IMG/VR virus record: IMGVR_UViG_3300018044_000001
Span: 24,573-88,572 of that record
Length of the DNA: 64,000 nucleotides
Origin: a virus
Strand: one strand, 5' to 3'
A program made the translations under genes and the position numbers. Under the pieces are notes generated by a model, which saw nothing but the letters and a program-made list of their open reading frames with translations, was not told the origin of the DNA and did not search any database. Shown here in pieces: positions 17,561 through 26,100 of the stretch (position 1 is the stretch's first letter; each line of letters begins with the position of its first letter).

Positions 17561-19714
17561 TCACGCCACAGCGAGGGTGTCGAAGTGGACGCTGCCCTTG
17601 CCCCCCGTGTCATAGCTCACCACCTGGAGCGTTACCCAACCAGCCTTGGATGGCACGACCGCAGAGAACATCAACTGTTGCCACGTCCCGCTGGAACTGG
17701 AGCACGTCTGAGTCTGCGCCGCCACCCCGAGTTCCCCGTTCGCCAACAGATTCACGCACGGGTAGTTCGTCCCGCCGTAGGAGTCGAAGCGCACGTAGAT
17801 CGAGATGGTGGACGACACGCCATCCACTGGGACTTGGATGAACTGGTCCCCTGGCCCAACAAGCTCTCCCGATGCAGGCGAGTCGTTGTAGACGACGGTG
17901 TCCTCGATGGCGTAGTCGTGGAACTCAAACGCGCCGATCGAAGCGTTAGGAGACTGTCCCCCGCTCGGCCTTGGCCTGTTCGCCCAGTCCACCGTCGGGT
18001 AGTTGCCCGTGAACGTGCTCGACCCCGCACCGAGCAGCGGACTCGACGTGTCTGGCGCCAGGAACTGTCGCAGCACCCCGGCCCACTTGTAGCTCTGCCC
18101 GAGTTCGAGCAGCGGGGCGAGGAAAGTGTTGGTCCCTCCCGATGAGTTCGAGACATCGCCAGTGCCATAGGAGTAGTTGCTCTCGGGAGTGGCGGCGTAG
18201 ATGGAGTTGTAAGACCCGGTTAGCTGTCCGGAGGTCGCGACGTTGAATCCAGTACCCGAAGCGATGACCAGGGAGTTGTGAATCTCACACGGGACGGACG
18301 TCGAAAGGTACGTGGCTGTGCCTAGAGTCACACCGGTTGCCGCCAGGATCGTGCTGTCGTAAATCCTGACCCCACCACCGTGTCGGGCGGCCGAACCCGT
18401 GGCGATGATGTAGACACCTATCGTAGGGCTGCCGTCGATTTTGCAGTTGCGGATGATGCACTGGGCATCCCAGTCCAGGGACCCGCTGGCTGTCGCTAGG
18501 CTGAACTCAACAGCCCGATACGTGCTTGCAATCTCGCAGCGATCCAGGGTCACGTTCAGCGCCGTGGCATTCGTGGGCGAGATGAAGTAGAGGTTGGGGA
18601 GAGCGGAAGTCAAGTACAGAGCATTGAACACGCAGTCGGTGAAAGTGTAGTCGTGACCGGCCGCCGTGCAGTAGACGGAGTAGCTACTGCCACCAACGAA
18701 AGTGAAAAGTGAGAAGGACAGGTAGGTGGTCGTTGTCAATGCCAACAACGTTGTCGAACTCGGCGCGCTCGTGTTCCCCGACGTGTAAGCGCTAAGAATC
18801 ACCTGTCCGGCGTCGCCCGTCTGTGCCCCGTCCACATCCCCGATGATGGCGATCTTGCCGACGATCCACGAGCAGGAGGAGAATGCAGTGGCGGGGAAAC
18901 CTGTTGCTGTAGCAGGAGCGATGGTGACGACGGATGCTGACGTATACGCACTGATCTTGCAAACGTACGTACTACCGCCTGCAGTGATCTCAATGTTCCG
19001 ACCAGCCATTGCGCTCGTGAATGCCGCCGCAGTGTTGTCAGTGAATACAGTGCCAGCGCTACTGGTGACACCGTTGGTCCCTGTTGCAGTAGAGGCACCG
19101 CTGATTCCAACCGCCGTTGTTTCTCCGTACGTGCCTGCACCTATATACGCGAGGTCGCCAGCGGCCATGCAATTAATGGCACCAGATGCAGTAACGAGCA
19201 AACGGTTGACGGTCAAGAGCGCGCCACCGACATTCCACGTTTGTCCTGAGCCTGTCGTGAAGTTCGTTGTACCCGTGGTCGTAAGAAGTGCACCGAGAGT
19301 GGCCGATCCGGAGCCATAACCTGCTCCTGCTGCAGCCGAGATGGTAACGACAGAGGCGCTGTTCAAGACGGTGATACATGCTCCTGCGGCGATACCGGGA
19401 CCGCTGATGGCACACCCGACCATCGATGACGCAAACAGGCCAGCAGACGAGACGGACGCGGAACCATTCGCGGTCGTGACAGAAGCGAGGGTCTGCTGCA
19501 CTCGCACCGCGGAGATGAGACGGGTGATGGTGCCACCACTGGCGTAGATGGCGTGACCGACGTCGGCAGAGGACCACGTTGCGGAGATGGATGAGAACTT
19601 CGTCAGTCCTGCCGTGGTATTGCTAACACCGTCGGTGCCAGTGGAACGTACGGTCGCGGATGTGCCCCCGTTGGTGTTCGCTCCCGATGTACGCACCATC
19701 CACGTCGTAGCCAT
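17561..19714 (-). CDS. tail spike or fibre with a right-handed beta-helix
   Basis: 717 residues. Repetitive short-strand sequence with many T, S, G and A, and parallel coils such as YVCKISAYTSASVVTIAPATATG, consistent with a pectate-lyase-like beta-helix (about residues 100-560). The last 130 residues (GSVHFDTLAVA end) look like a separate jelly-roll or carbohydrate-binding domain. Such spikes bind or cut host surface glycans. No catalytic residues could be assigned. Confidence 0.6.
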   Translation of the reverse strand: MATTWMVRTSGANTNGGTSATVRSTGTDGVSNTTAGLTKFSSISATWSSADVGHAIYASGGTITRLISAVRVQQTLASVTTANGSASVSSAGLFASSMVGCAISGPGIAAGACITVLNSASVVTISAAAGAGYGSGSATLGALLTTTGTTNFTTGSGQTWNVGGALLTVNRLLVTASGAINCMAAGDLAYIGAGTYGETTAVGISGASTATGTNGVTSSAGTVFTDNTAAAFTSAMAGRNIEITAGGSTYVCKISAYTSASVVTIAPATATGFPATAFSSCSWIVGKIAIIGDVDGAQTGDAGQVILSAYTSGNTSAPSSTTLLALTTTTYLSFSLFTFVGGSSYSVYCTAAGHDYTFTDCVFNALYLTSALPNLYFISPTNATALNVTLDRCEIASTYRAVEFSLATASGSLDWDAQCIIRNCKIDGSPTIGVYIIATGSAARHGGGVRIYDSTILAATGVTLGTATYLSTSVPCEIHNSLVIASGTGFNVATSGQLTGSYNSIYAATPESNYSYGTGDVSNSSGGTNTFLAPLLELGQSYKWAGVLRQFLAPDTSSPLLGAGSSTFTGNYPTVDWANRPRPSGGQSPNASIGAFEFHDYAIEDTVVYNDSPASGELVGPGDQFIQVPVDGVSSTISIYVRFDSYGGTNYPCVNLLANGELGVAAQTQTCSSSSGTWQQLMFSAVVPSKAGWVTLQVVSYDTGGKGSVHFDTLAVA

Positions 19715-19846
19715 TTACAGTCCAGTTTTCACTTGAATCAAGAATCTCGCGATCATCTGCATGAGTTGGTCTCGCTGGTCGGCGGTCGGGCCGACCTGGA
19801 TGGCCCTGCCTGTTGTGACTACCGCGTGGTTCCAAAGGTCAGGCAT
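19715..19846 (-). CDS. 43-residue peptide, probable structural accessory
   Basis: Frame MPDLWNHAVV to RFLIQVKTGL from the ATG at 19846, with CAGGAG upstream. It ends two bases before the spike start. Residues 20-40 form an amphipathic helix (ADQRDQLMQMIARFLIQV). Small helical peptides before spikes may help assembly; that is speculation. Confidence 0.5.
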   Translation of the reverse strand: MPDLWNHAVVTTGRAIQVGPTADQRDQLMQMIARFLIQVKTGL

Positions 19847-19908
19847 GTTACTCCTGGTGGGATTCTAGGTAGTCGGCGGCGGCGCGAAGAGGCACTACAA
19901 TCATTTCC

Positions 19909-20364
19909 CTAGCTCGTCAGCGTTAATATCCCCGAGGAATTAAACACGACGCTCAGGTTGGCGGCAGCCACCGATTGTGTTCCTCCGAACCAGTTATACG
20001 AGAATCCTTGATTACTCACACTTGAATCGTACAGAAGCGCGCCAGCCGTCGAAAATGTGACTCCAGTCCAAGACGGGCTCCCGCTCGCCTTGAGTGCGAT
20101 CACATTAGACGCTTGTGTCACCGTCACGCCACTAACCGATGCACCACCAGCAATGTAGCCACTGCTCGATACTTCATTAGCGAGCACCCATTGACTACCG
20201 GCACCATTGTAGGACGACAACGCAGCGGTAGTCACTGTGTTATCAGGCGTGATTGTCGCCACGTATAGAGCGCAATAGAGCGAATCGGTCGCCATATCAA
20301 TGCTCTTTGCGTCACACAGCTGAAGAACCGTGTAGGCGAATACTTTACTGTTGGACCAGGCCAT
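19909..20364 (-). CDS. virion structural protein, beta-rich
   Basis: 151 residues opening with MAWSNSKVFAYTV, a start shared by a family of small actinophage structural proteins as I remember them. The rest alternates short strands (YCALYVATITPDNTV, SSGYIAGGASVSGVTV) and ends ANLSVVFNSSGILTLTS. No enzyme motif. A 62-base gap after it holds nothing recognisable. Confidence 0.5.
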   Translation of the reverse strand: MAWSNSKVFAYTVLQLCDAKSIDMATDSLYCALYVATITPDNTVTTAALSSYNGAGSQWVLANEVSSSGYIAGGASVSGVTVTQASNVIALKASGSPSWTGVTFSTAGALLYDSSVSNQGFSYNWFGGTQSVAAANLSVVFNSSGILTLTS

Positions 20365-20377
20365 TAGATCGGCTCCT

Positions 20378-20695
20378 CTAGTTTGGGTTGTGTGCTGCTA
20401 CGTGCGCGGTTGGCGCGTAAATGGTACAATCGCTAGACCCGTCACCATGGTCGGTATTCACCGACATGATCGGTCCGGCATCCTCGTCGCCAATGTAATC
20501 TTCTCTGTAGTTGATGCGATGGCGCGCATCGGGTATATCGTCAGGATGTGCCACCTGTACCATTGGGACGGTCATGCCAGACATGCCAGGACACGGGTGC
20601 AGGCGCGCGTGAGGTCGTGTCTCTAGTGTCTGGTCGCGGACAAGACAGGATGGACAGGCCCAGTAGGTTGTGATGGGTTGCAACTCGACAATCAT
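20378..20695 (-). CDS. zinc-ribbon-like small phage protein
   Basis: 105 residues from the ATG at 20695. Residues 10-40 carry CPSC then HPCPGMSGMTVPMV, the pattern of a small actinophage family with one Cys pair and a later His/Cys pair that could bind zinc. The C terminus is acidic. It overlaps the control region of no other gene and lies upstream of the structural protein. Function unknown. Confidence 0.6.
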   Translation of the reverse strand: MIVELQPITTYWACPSCLVRDQTLETRPHARLHPCPGMSGMTVPMVQVAHPDDIPDARHRINYREDYIGDEDAGPIMSVNTDHGDGSSDCTIYAPTAHVAAHNPN

Positions 20696-20702
20696 GCTTT
20701 CT

Positions 20703-21326
20703 TTATTCTCCCCACATATGTCTCCTGCGCATAAAGACCTCACGGTCGTGCGCCCCTGCGGCATTGCCCATCACATAAATGGGATCACTTGGTGCTTTGC
20801 CCGCACCAGGATGCAAATGTTCTACAACTGCCTCTTTAGCGAACGCCCATCGATTGCGATACTGTGCAACATGTCTAAGCTCGTCGTCACAATACTGATG
20901 AGAAAATTCCTCACATAGCACAACGCCGGGTGTTCCGTCGCCAGTGCCGCCACATTCGTTGATGTAATACCGGCTGACCAGGAAGTGGACGCCAGCCATG
21001 TTGTGCAGGTCGTTGATGCCTACCACGCCGTTGACTTCGTTCATCTTGATCATGGCCGACTCGAACCAACCTGCTCTGAAGGACAGGTCGTCGGCACCGA
21101 GGAACACGTACGGTTCCGTGCACGCGTGAAATGCCTTGTTGATCCTGACGGGGTACGTGCCGCCATCGTCTTCGATCAGCGTGACGGGTAGCGACCGTGC
21201 TGCGTCTGCGCACTCACCAGTGGCAACGACCACGATGCTGTAGCTCTGCGTGCTGTCCACGATGCTCTGCACGACAAGTGCGATGCGGTGCGGACGCATG
21301 AGCGGGATGAGGATCGCTACGCTCAC
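20703..21326 (-). CDS. GT-A type glycosyltransferase-like protein
   Basis: 207 residues, GTG start with GGAGG upstream. MSVAILIPLMRPHR and QSIVDSTQSY form the first Rossmann-like unit of family-2 enzymes. FLGADDLSF (about residue 74) supplies the acidic metal-binding motif, and a late HDREVFMRRR could fit the acceptor side. It should transfer a sugar from a nucleotide donor. It stands apart from the main glycan locus at 41-46 kb. Its ribosome site overlaps the -35 box of the opposing plus-strand promoter. Confidence 0.65.
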   Translation of the reverse strand: MSVAILIPLMRPHRIALVVQSIVDSTQSYSIVVVATGECADAARSLPVTLIEDDGGTYPVRINKAFHACTEPYVFLGADDLSFRAGWFESAMIKMNEVNGVVGINDLHNMAGVHFLVSRYYINECGGTGDGTPGVVLCEEFSHQYCDDELRHVAQYRNRWAFAKEAVVEHLHPGAGKAPSDPIYVMGNAAGAHDREVFMRRRHMWGE

Positions 21327-21355
21327 TTGACAACCTCCGCGTGGGCGACTACACT
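21327..21355 (+). promoter_or_regulatory. sigma70-type promoter for the plus-strand block
   Basis: TTGACA at 21327-21332, a 17-base spacer, then TACACT at 21350-21355. It points at the three plus-strand genes from 21501. A 115-base leader follows and ends with a GAAAG-N6-CTTTC site. Confidence 0.65.
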
Positions 21356-21471
21356 ACGTGATGTCAACATGGCATCACCAGATGGGAGATGCGGCAAGCG
21401 GTGACGCCCCGAGTCCGTTGGATCAAACCGTTAGGGCGACGGCCAGCGGTTGGGTACATCTCCCATTTGTT

Positions 21472-21487
21472 GAAAGCCATAACTTTC
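21472..21487. promoter_or_regulatory. GAAAG-N6-CTTTC site 2 (spacer CCATAA)
   Basis: Lies in the leader between the plus-strand promoter and the GTG at 21501, just before the ribosome site GGAAGGG. Bound there, a protein could block elongation or translation. Confidence 0.5.
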
Positions 21488-21500
21488 GGAAGGGACTGAC

Positions 21501-21875
21501 GTGAATCGCATTTTCAGGGCCGAGGACGGGGCCGAACTAAGGGAAGAGGACGTGCGGGCGCTGGCCGATGCAGCTAAGTACGCCATCACGATCGAAGAAA
21601 CCCGAGCAGCGGTCAAGGCACGGGATCGCATGCTGATGGCGCTCGCCCCTAAGCCCGCGCCGACGTGCGAGGCGACACTCGTGGTCCATGTCTGGTCCCC
21701 AAACCCCCTGGAGGACCGCTATGTCACGTTGCCCTGCGTCCTGCCGCCAGGGCATCATCCGTGCCCCGCCTTCTTGGACGAGCACGACTGCTGTCGCCAG
21801 TGTGGCAAGGGACCGGCTCACGAAAACCACGCGCCCTGCCACATGACCGCATCCGAGACATGGCGCGAACCTTGA
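21501..21875 (+). CDS. zinc-binding-like protein of the plus-strand block
   Basis: 124 residues, GTG start with GGAAGGGACT upstream. The N-terminal half is helical (EEDVRALADAAKYAITIEETRAAVKARDRM). The C-terminal half has clustered Cys/His: PCVLPPGHHPCPAFLDEHDC then CRQCGKGPAHENHAPC, enough for one or two zinc sites. It leads the block that carries the Lsr2-like gene. Function not recognised. Confidence 0.6.
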   Translation: MNRIFRAEDGAELREEDVRALADAAKYAITIEETRAAVKARDRMLMALAPKPAPTCEATLVVHVWSPNPLEDRYVTLPCVLPPGHHPCPAFLDEHDCCRQCGKGPAHENHAPCHMTASETWREP

Positions 21876-22024
21876 TTTACATCGCACCAGGCACACCCGT
21901 ACACGAAGTCATCGCACTCATGTGGTGGCTGATCTGGCCGTACCTGCTGGCGCTACTGATCGTGCTGGTGGTGCGTGAGTGTGCTGTGCGATATTTCAAG
22001 CGGTGGGACAAGGAGCAGACGTGA
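21860..22024 (+). CDS. 54-residue single-span membrane protein
   Basis: Frame MARTLIYIAPGTPVHE followed by one long hydrophobic segment (about residues 18-41, with WWLIWPYLLALLIVLVV) and a positively charged end (RYFKRWDKEQT), so N-out C-in is likely. It overlaps the preceding gene by 16 bases and the next by GTGA. Holin-like or superinfection roles are possible but unproven. Confidence 0.55.
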   Translation: MARTLIYIAPGTPVHEVIALMWWLIWPYLLALLIVLVVRECAVRYFKRWDKEQT

Positions 22025-22383
22025 ACGACATCAGCACACATGCCAGGAGTGCCGTCTTTGACGGCGCGCTGACAGTTGCGGAGATCAATGAGCGGTACAA
22101 GGAGGCGTTCAGGAAGAACGGGTGCGACAGGGATGATGTCGCGTACTGGTCGTTGAGTGAGGCGCATCGGAGAGCGTTGAGCGCGCATACGGTTACGGTC
22201 GCGGCTGAGAGGACTAACAGGGTCCAGAGTGATCCAAATCGTGTGATGCCTAAGCAGATTCGCAAGTGGGCAGCGGAGCAGAAGATACCGCTGGGTAAGG
22301 GTGGGCGAGTGACGCCGCAGGTTGATCAGGCGTATCGGGAGGCACATGGGTTGGAGGTGCGGGAGTCAAGACGTCGGACGTAA
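22021..22383 (+). CDS. Lsr2-like DNA-binding protein
   Basis: 120 residues from the GTG at 22021, which overlaps the previous stop. Residues about 77-115 match the Lsr2 C-terminal DNA-binding domain: PKQIRKWAAEQKIPLGKGG then RVTPQVDQAYREAHG, where the G-x-G-R segment corresponds to the minor-groove hook of Lsr2. The N-terminal part (TVAEINERYKEAF) replaces the usual dimerisation domain. Lsr2 is the actinobacterial xenogeneic silencer; a phage copy may compete with the host protein or regulate phage genes. Confidence 0.75.
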   Translation: MNDISTHARSAVFDGALTVAEINERYKEAFRKNGCDRDDVAYWSLSEAHRRALSAHTVTVAAERTNRVQSDPNRVMPKQIRKWAAEQKIPLGKGGRVTPQVDQAYREAHGLEVRESRRRT

Positions 22384-22996
22384 GGTGTGGGCAGATGCCG
22401 CCGTTGCTCTCTCTGCCACAGTTGCAGTTCCAGCACTGTAGGCAATACCTGTCTTGCGGATATCCCTGATCACGCAACCATCGGTAAAAGGTAATACCGC
22501 CATAAATGCCAATCTCTCGCCTGTGTGCAGCGCCATCGTTGTTGACGTGTCCGATTGTCAGGAATGCTGGCTCGGATTCTCCGCAGCATTCACAGGCACC
22601 GCCGTAGGTCGCGAACGTTTCGCTGCGCAACTTCTCTAGTCCAACTTTGTTGGACGCCAATCGGGCAGCGCGATTTTGTGGATCGGCATGATACCATTCA
22701 CGTCTGCGTCCAGACTGACAGGTGTGGCAGTAATGCGACCCGGCTATTCTAGGTTCGGTACCACATTGGCGACACCACGGATCGCAGTCCTCGCAACGAT
22801 CACGTTTCTTGAGTCGGGGCTTGATGCCACACAACTCACATGGCGGACGCGACAAAGACCACCAATCTTCGCTACCAGCACCGTTTGTGCGCGCCGTTTG
22901 ATATCGTTCACGTCGGTTGCTGTCGTAGCACGATTTGCAGAGTCGGGACCGACCACGACGGTTATCGTGCGTCCCGCATTGATCACATGACCACAT
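22250..22996 (-). CDS. HNH-type endonuclease with zinc fingers, free-standing homing enzyme candidate
   Basis: 248 residues in the annotated frame, with AGGAGGGC before the ATG. Three to four Cys pairs (CDQCG, CKSCY, CELCG, CRQCG) precede a CECCGESEPAFLTIGHV core and CLQCWNCNCG, the layout of His-Me (endonuclease VII/HNH) enzymes. It lies directly downstream of the five-intron capsid gene. The last 40 or so residues are proline-rich and overlap the end of the opposing Lsr2-like gene by 134 bases. A homing role next to the introns is inference. Confidence 0.7.
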   Translation of the reverse strand: MWSCDQCGTHDNRRGRSRLCKSCYDSNRRERYQTARTNGAGSEDWWSLSRPPCELCGIKPRLKKRDRCEDCDPWCRQCGTEPRIAGSHYCHTCQSGRRREWYHADPQNRAARLASNKVGLEKLRSETFATYGGACECCGESEPAFLTIGHVNNDGAAHRREIGIYGGITFYRWLRDQGYPQDRYCLQCWNCNCGRESNGGICPHLTSDVLTPAPPTHVPPDTPDQPAASLAHPYPAVSSAPLPTCESA

Positions 22997-23030
22997 AGTT
23001 TGCCCTCCTGCTAGAAAGGGTGTTGACTGC

Positions 23031-23070
23031 GGTGCAGCATAGGCCGCTAGCAGACGACCTACGCTGCACC
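23031..23070 (-). terminator. large hairpin downstream of the capsid gene
   Basis: A 13-base stem with one mismatch (arms at 23031-23043 and 23058-23070) between the capsid stop and the HNH gene. No U-run follows, so it may be an intrinsic terminator of actinobacterial type or an RNA-stability element. Confidence 0.4.
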
Positions 23071-23081
23071 AACAGATACTA

Positions 23082-23100
23082 ACACGCCATTACGGCGTGT
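23082..23100 (-). terminator. hairpin 14 bases after the capsid stop codon
   Basis: Perfect ACACGCC / GGCGTGT stem with a five-base loop, directly after the capsid gene in the transcription direction. Together with the larger hairpin it probably ends or weakens transcription. Confidence 0.45.
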
Positions 23101-23113
23101 GTCGAATACTTAC

Positions 23114-26100
23114 CTACGCATCCGAATAGGAAGGAGGAGTCGTACCAATGCCGACTCCAGTGATTCCCTGGATTAAGCCATTCCATGCCGATGTTGTTAC
23201 TCACCGCATTCGGTGGGTCGCTTCATTTCTGAGCGGCTCTTGTCATCTCTGACAAGTCCAGATCATATCATCGTCCGTTTAGGACGCCCAGTACATGATC
23301 GTTGAACCTTCACCATCTTACAGGTGCTTGGCTGCTGATTGTCCCTACCGTTCGCTTCTCAAACCGTCACGCTTGCGTTTTCACGCTACGTTGTGGTGCG
23401 AACGTCTAGCAGGACGTTCCAGCAATTCTCTGAGTTTGCATCCATCCATTACTGGATGGTGGCCCCCAATCGAGGCGCATAGTGGCAGAACGTTCCGATC
23501 TCAACTTTGTTGTTACCGTTTACACGGGCCAGGTCATTTCTGCCTGACTCCCACCATCTCTGATGGGAACGGATCATATCTTCACCCGTTTGCACGGGGC
23601 ACCGTACATGATCTCTGAAGCTTCCCCAGTGAAGGGGCTCGCCTGCTGATTGTCCATAGCCATTGCTTTTCAAGCCTTCACGCTCGCCCTTTCGAGCCAC
23701 GTTGTAGCGCAATGGATTGGCTGGACGTTCCAGCAATTCTCGGTGTTGATTTTCATGCCTATTGCTAGGCAGCGACCCTGAAAATCCAGGTCGACGCGTC
23801 GTAGGTAAATTGAACTACTGGCCATTGCACAGCTCGCTCTTGTTGCCGCTTGCGCGGGACACATTTGGTGTGTCTCTTCATGTCTCCATGAAGGCCGGAC
23901 TATATCTTCACCCACTTGGGATGCTCAGTACATAGTCTCTGAACCTTCCCCTGTTTGGGGGCTCGGCTGCTGATTGTCCGTATCACCTGCTTCTCAAACC
24001 ATCGCGCTCGCCCTTTCGGGCCACGCTGTGGTGCAGGTGCTTAGCCGGAGTTCCCAGCAATTCTCTGAGTTGCAACTGCGTATCGCTACGCAGCGACGCT
24101 CGCGTGAACGTAGTCTTGTGGCAGTACCATAACCGATGTTTCAGCAACGTTGGAATCCGGTATCGGCAGGTTCTTCTGCCTGATCAGCGCATTACCCTGT
24201 GGAATCCACGGGTGCACAGTGATCGGAACACTCGAACCAGTCACTTCGTTCATCAATGTCGAGACAACGACGCCAGCGTGGACGCCGCCCATCTCTGACT
24301 GATTCACGAAGATACGATACGCGCTGCTCTGAGGGTTGTTCAGGATCGCGTTGGAAAGCTGCAAACGGTCGAAGCCGTTCATCCAGACTTCCTCCGGGTC
24401 ACTCTTCACAGCCTCATACAAGGAACCGAACGCATACTGGAACTCAACGCCAGGGTTGGTGGTGCTGAACGCCGCGTTCAACCTTGTCACATAGCCACCG
24501 GATGCGGCTACGTTGGTGAGCAATCCATCGTAGTTAGTTGCGACCGCAGATGCGTCAAGACCGTTCGATGGAGTAACGGCAGGACCGCTCTGTGGGAAGG
24601 ATGTCACATATCCGACGTTGTACCCGGTACGACCTGCGTAGTAGGCCGATGCCGAAGACGACACCGAGGATACGAACAGGTTGTAGCCAAGTGCTCCAGT
24701 GGAGTCTGTGCCAATTGTTACCTGGACGGCCTGACCGGCGGTCACGGAAACAGATGCAGCCGCAGTAGTTGCGGACTGGTGCATCGTAGATCCGTTGACA
24801 CCGAGCAGGTCACCAGCGTCGGCGGCCGCCGTCACCCACAACGTTGTCGTTGGGATGGTGGACTTGCCACCGGGAGCTAGGGATGCGCTGACTGCGGCTA
24901 GGGTCAATGCCCCTGGTGCAGCAAGAGCGCCCGCGTAGCCTGACTGGCTGCCGCGTCCGTAAAGCATGAGCCTTTCATCAATCAACATCGTGGAGTAGAG
25001 AAGGGCGGTGTTGCTCAAAGAACGTACGTCTTCGAAGCCCTGTCCCTGATACTCCCGTACTTGTGACCGTCCTCCAAAGGACGGGTCGCATCATTTCTGT
25101 GCGACTCTTCACGTTACCGTGAAGCGCGGACTATATCTTAATCTGCAAGGAGTCTCTTGCGACTCCAGTGTCCTGGCGATGCGCGCCATGCTAAGATGGC
25201 GGTTTGCAACTGGTCCCTTCGTCTTTGCTTCAGCCATGGCCACATGGCAACGGCTAGTGCATACGCATCGGCACCATGAGCACGATAGTCCCATAATGGC
25301 CGATGTTTCATGCTAGGCGATTGGCGCGGGCCGTTACACGTGCCCACTCCTGCCAGTTCGTGAAAGGTGCGGATTACGTCTTCGTCAATCATGCTGATAG
25401 CACAACGAAAACCCACCGTTGTAAAGGGACGTCCATCGGCCCGCACATACGAGCGTGGTCGACCCTGTACATACCCTTCACCTTCAAACACTCCAGCCAT
25501 CCAGGCTAGATTCTCGCGTGTCCAGTTTTTTGATCTGTTTGCAGATTCCATGCGCTTAGTCTCTGAGCCTTCCTCGTAGCTTGCGCCTTAGAGGCTTTGG
25601 TTGCTGATTACCCTATACTAGCACTTCTCAAACCGTCGCGCTCACGTTTTCACGTCACGCTGTGGTGTGCTTCGCTTCAGGGCGTCCCAGCAGTTTTCAT
25701 GGTTGTCATCTGCCTATCGCTAGGCAGCGGACCCTAGTTGAGCCTGCCACGATACTGAGTCCGATAGCGACGTTGTGACGTATGGAAGCGTCACGCTGTA
25801 ACCATCGTAGTTGATGTAAGGTCCACGAATGTAGCTTAACCCGCCAGGACCAGAGGAGTTCAGGTAGGATTCCGTGATACCCGGCTGCACCGTAGTGGCA
25901 CCGCCTGTTGATGTACCCGTGAACCCGCTGATCACCTTGAACTGTCGGTTAGCGCCTTGACCCTTGACTCTTGGAATCGAATTTCGCAAGGGTGTCGGAC
26001 GAGGCGTCAAAAGTTTGGCCGGAGCCTCACTAAAATGTTACTAAACTTGTCAGGTTTAGATCACGTCATTTCTGCGTGATTCTACGCGTCTCCGCGCAGT

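Noticed and set aside
22250-22383. Overlap of the HNH and Lsr2-like genes as an annotation error on one side
   Set aside because: Both frames have good cores outside the overlap; only the proline-rich C-terminal tail of the HNH frame is doubtful.
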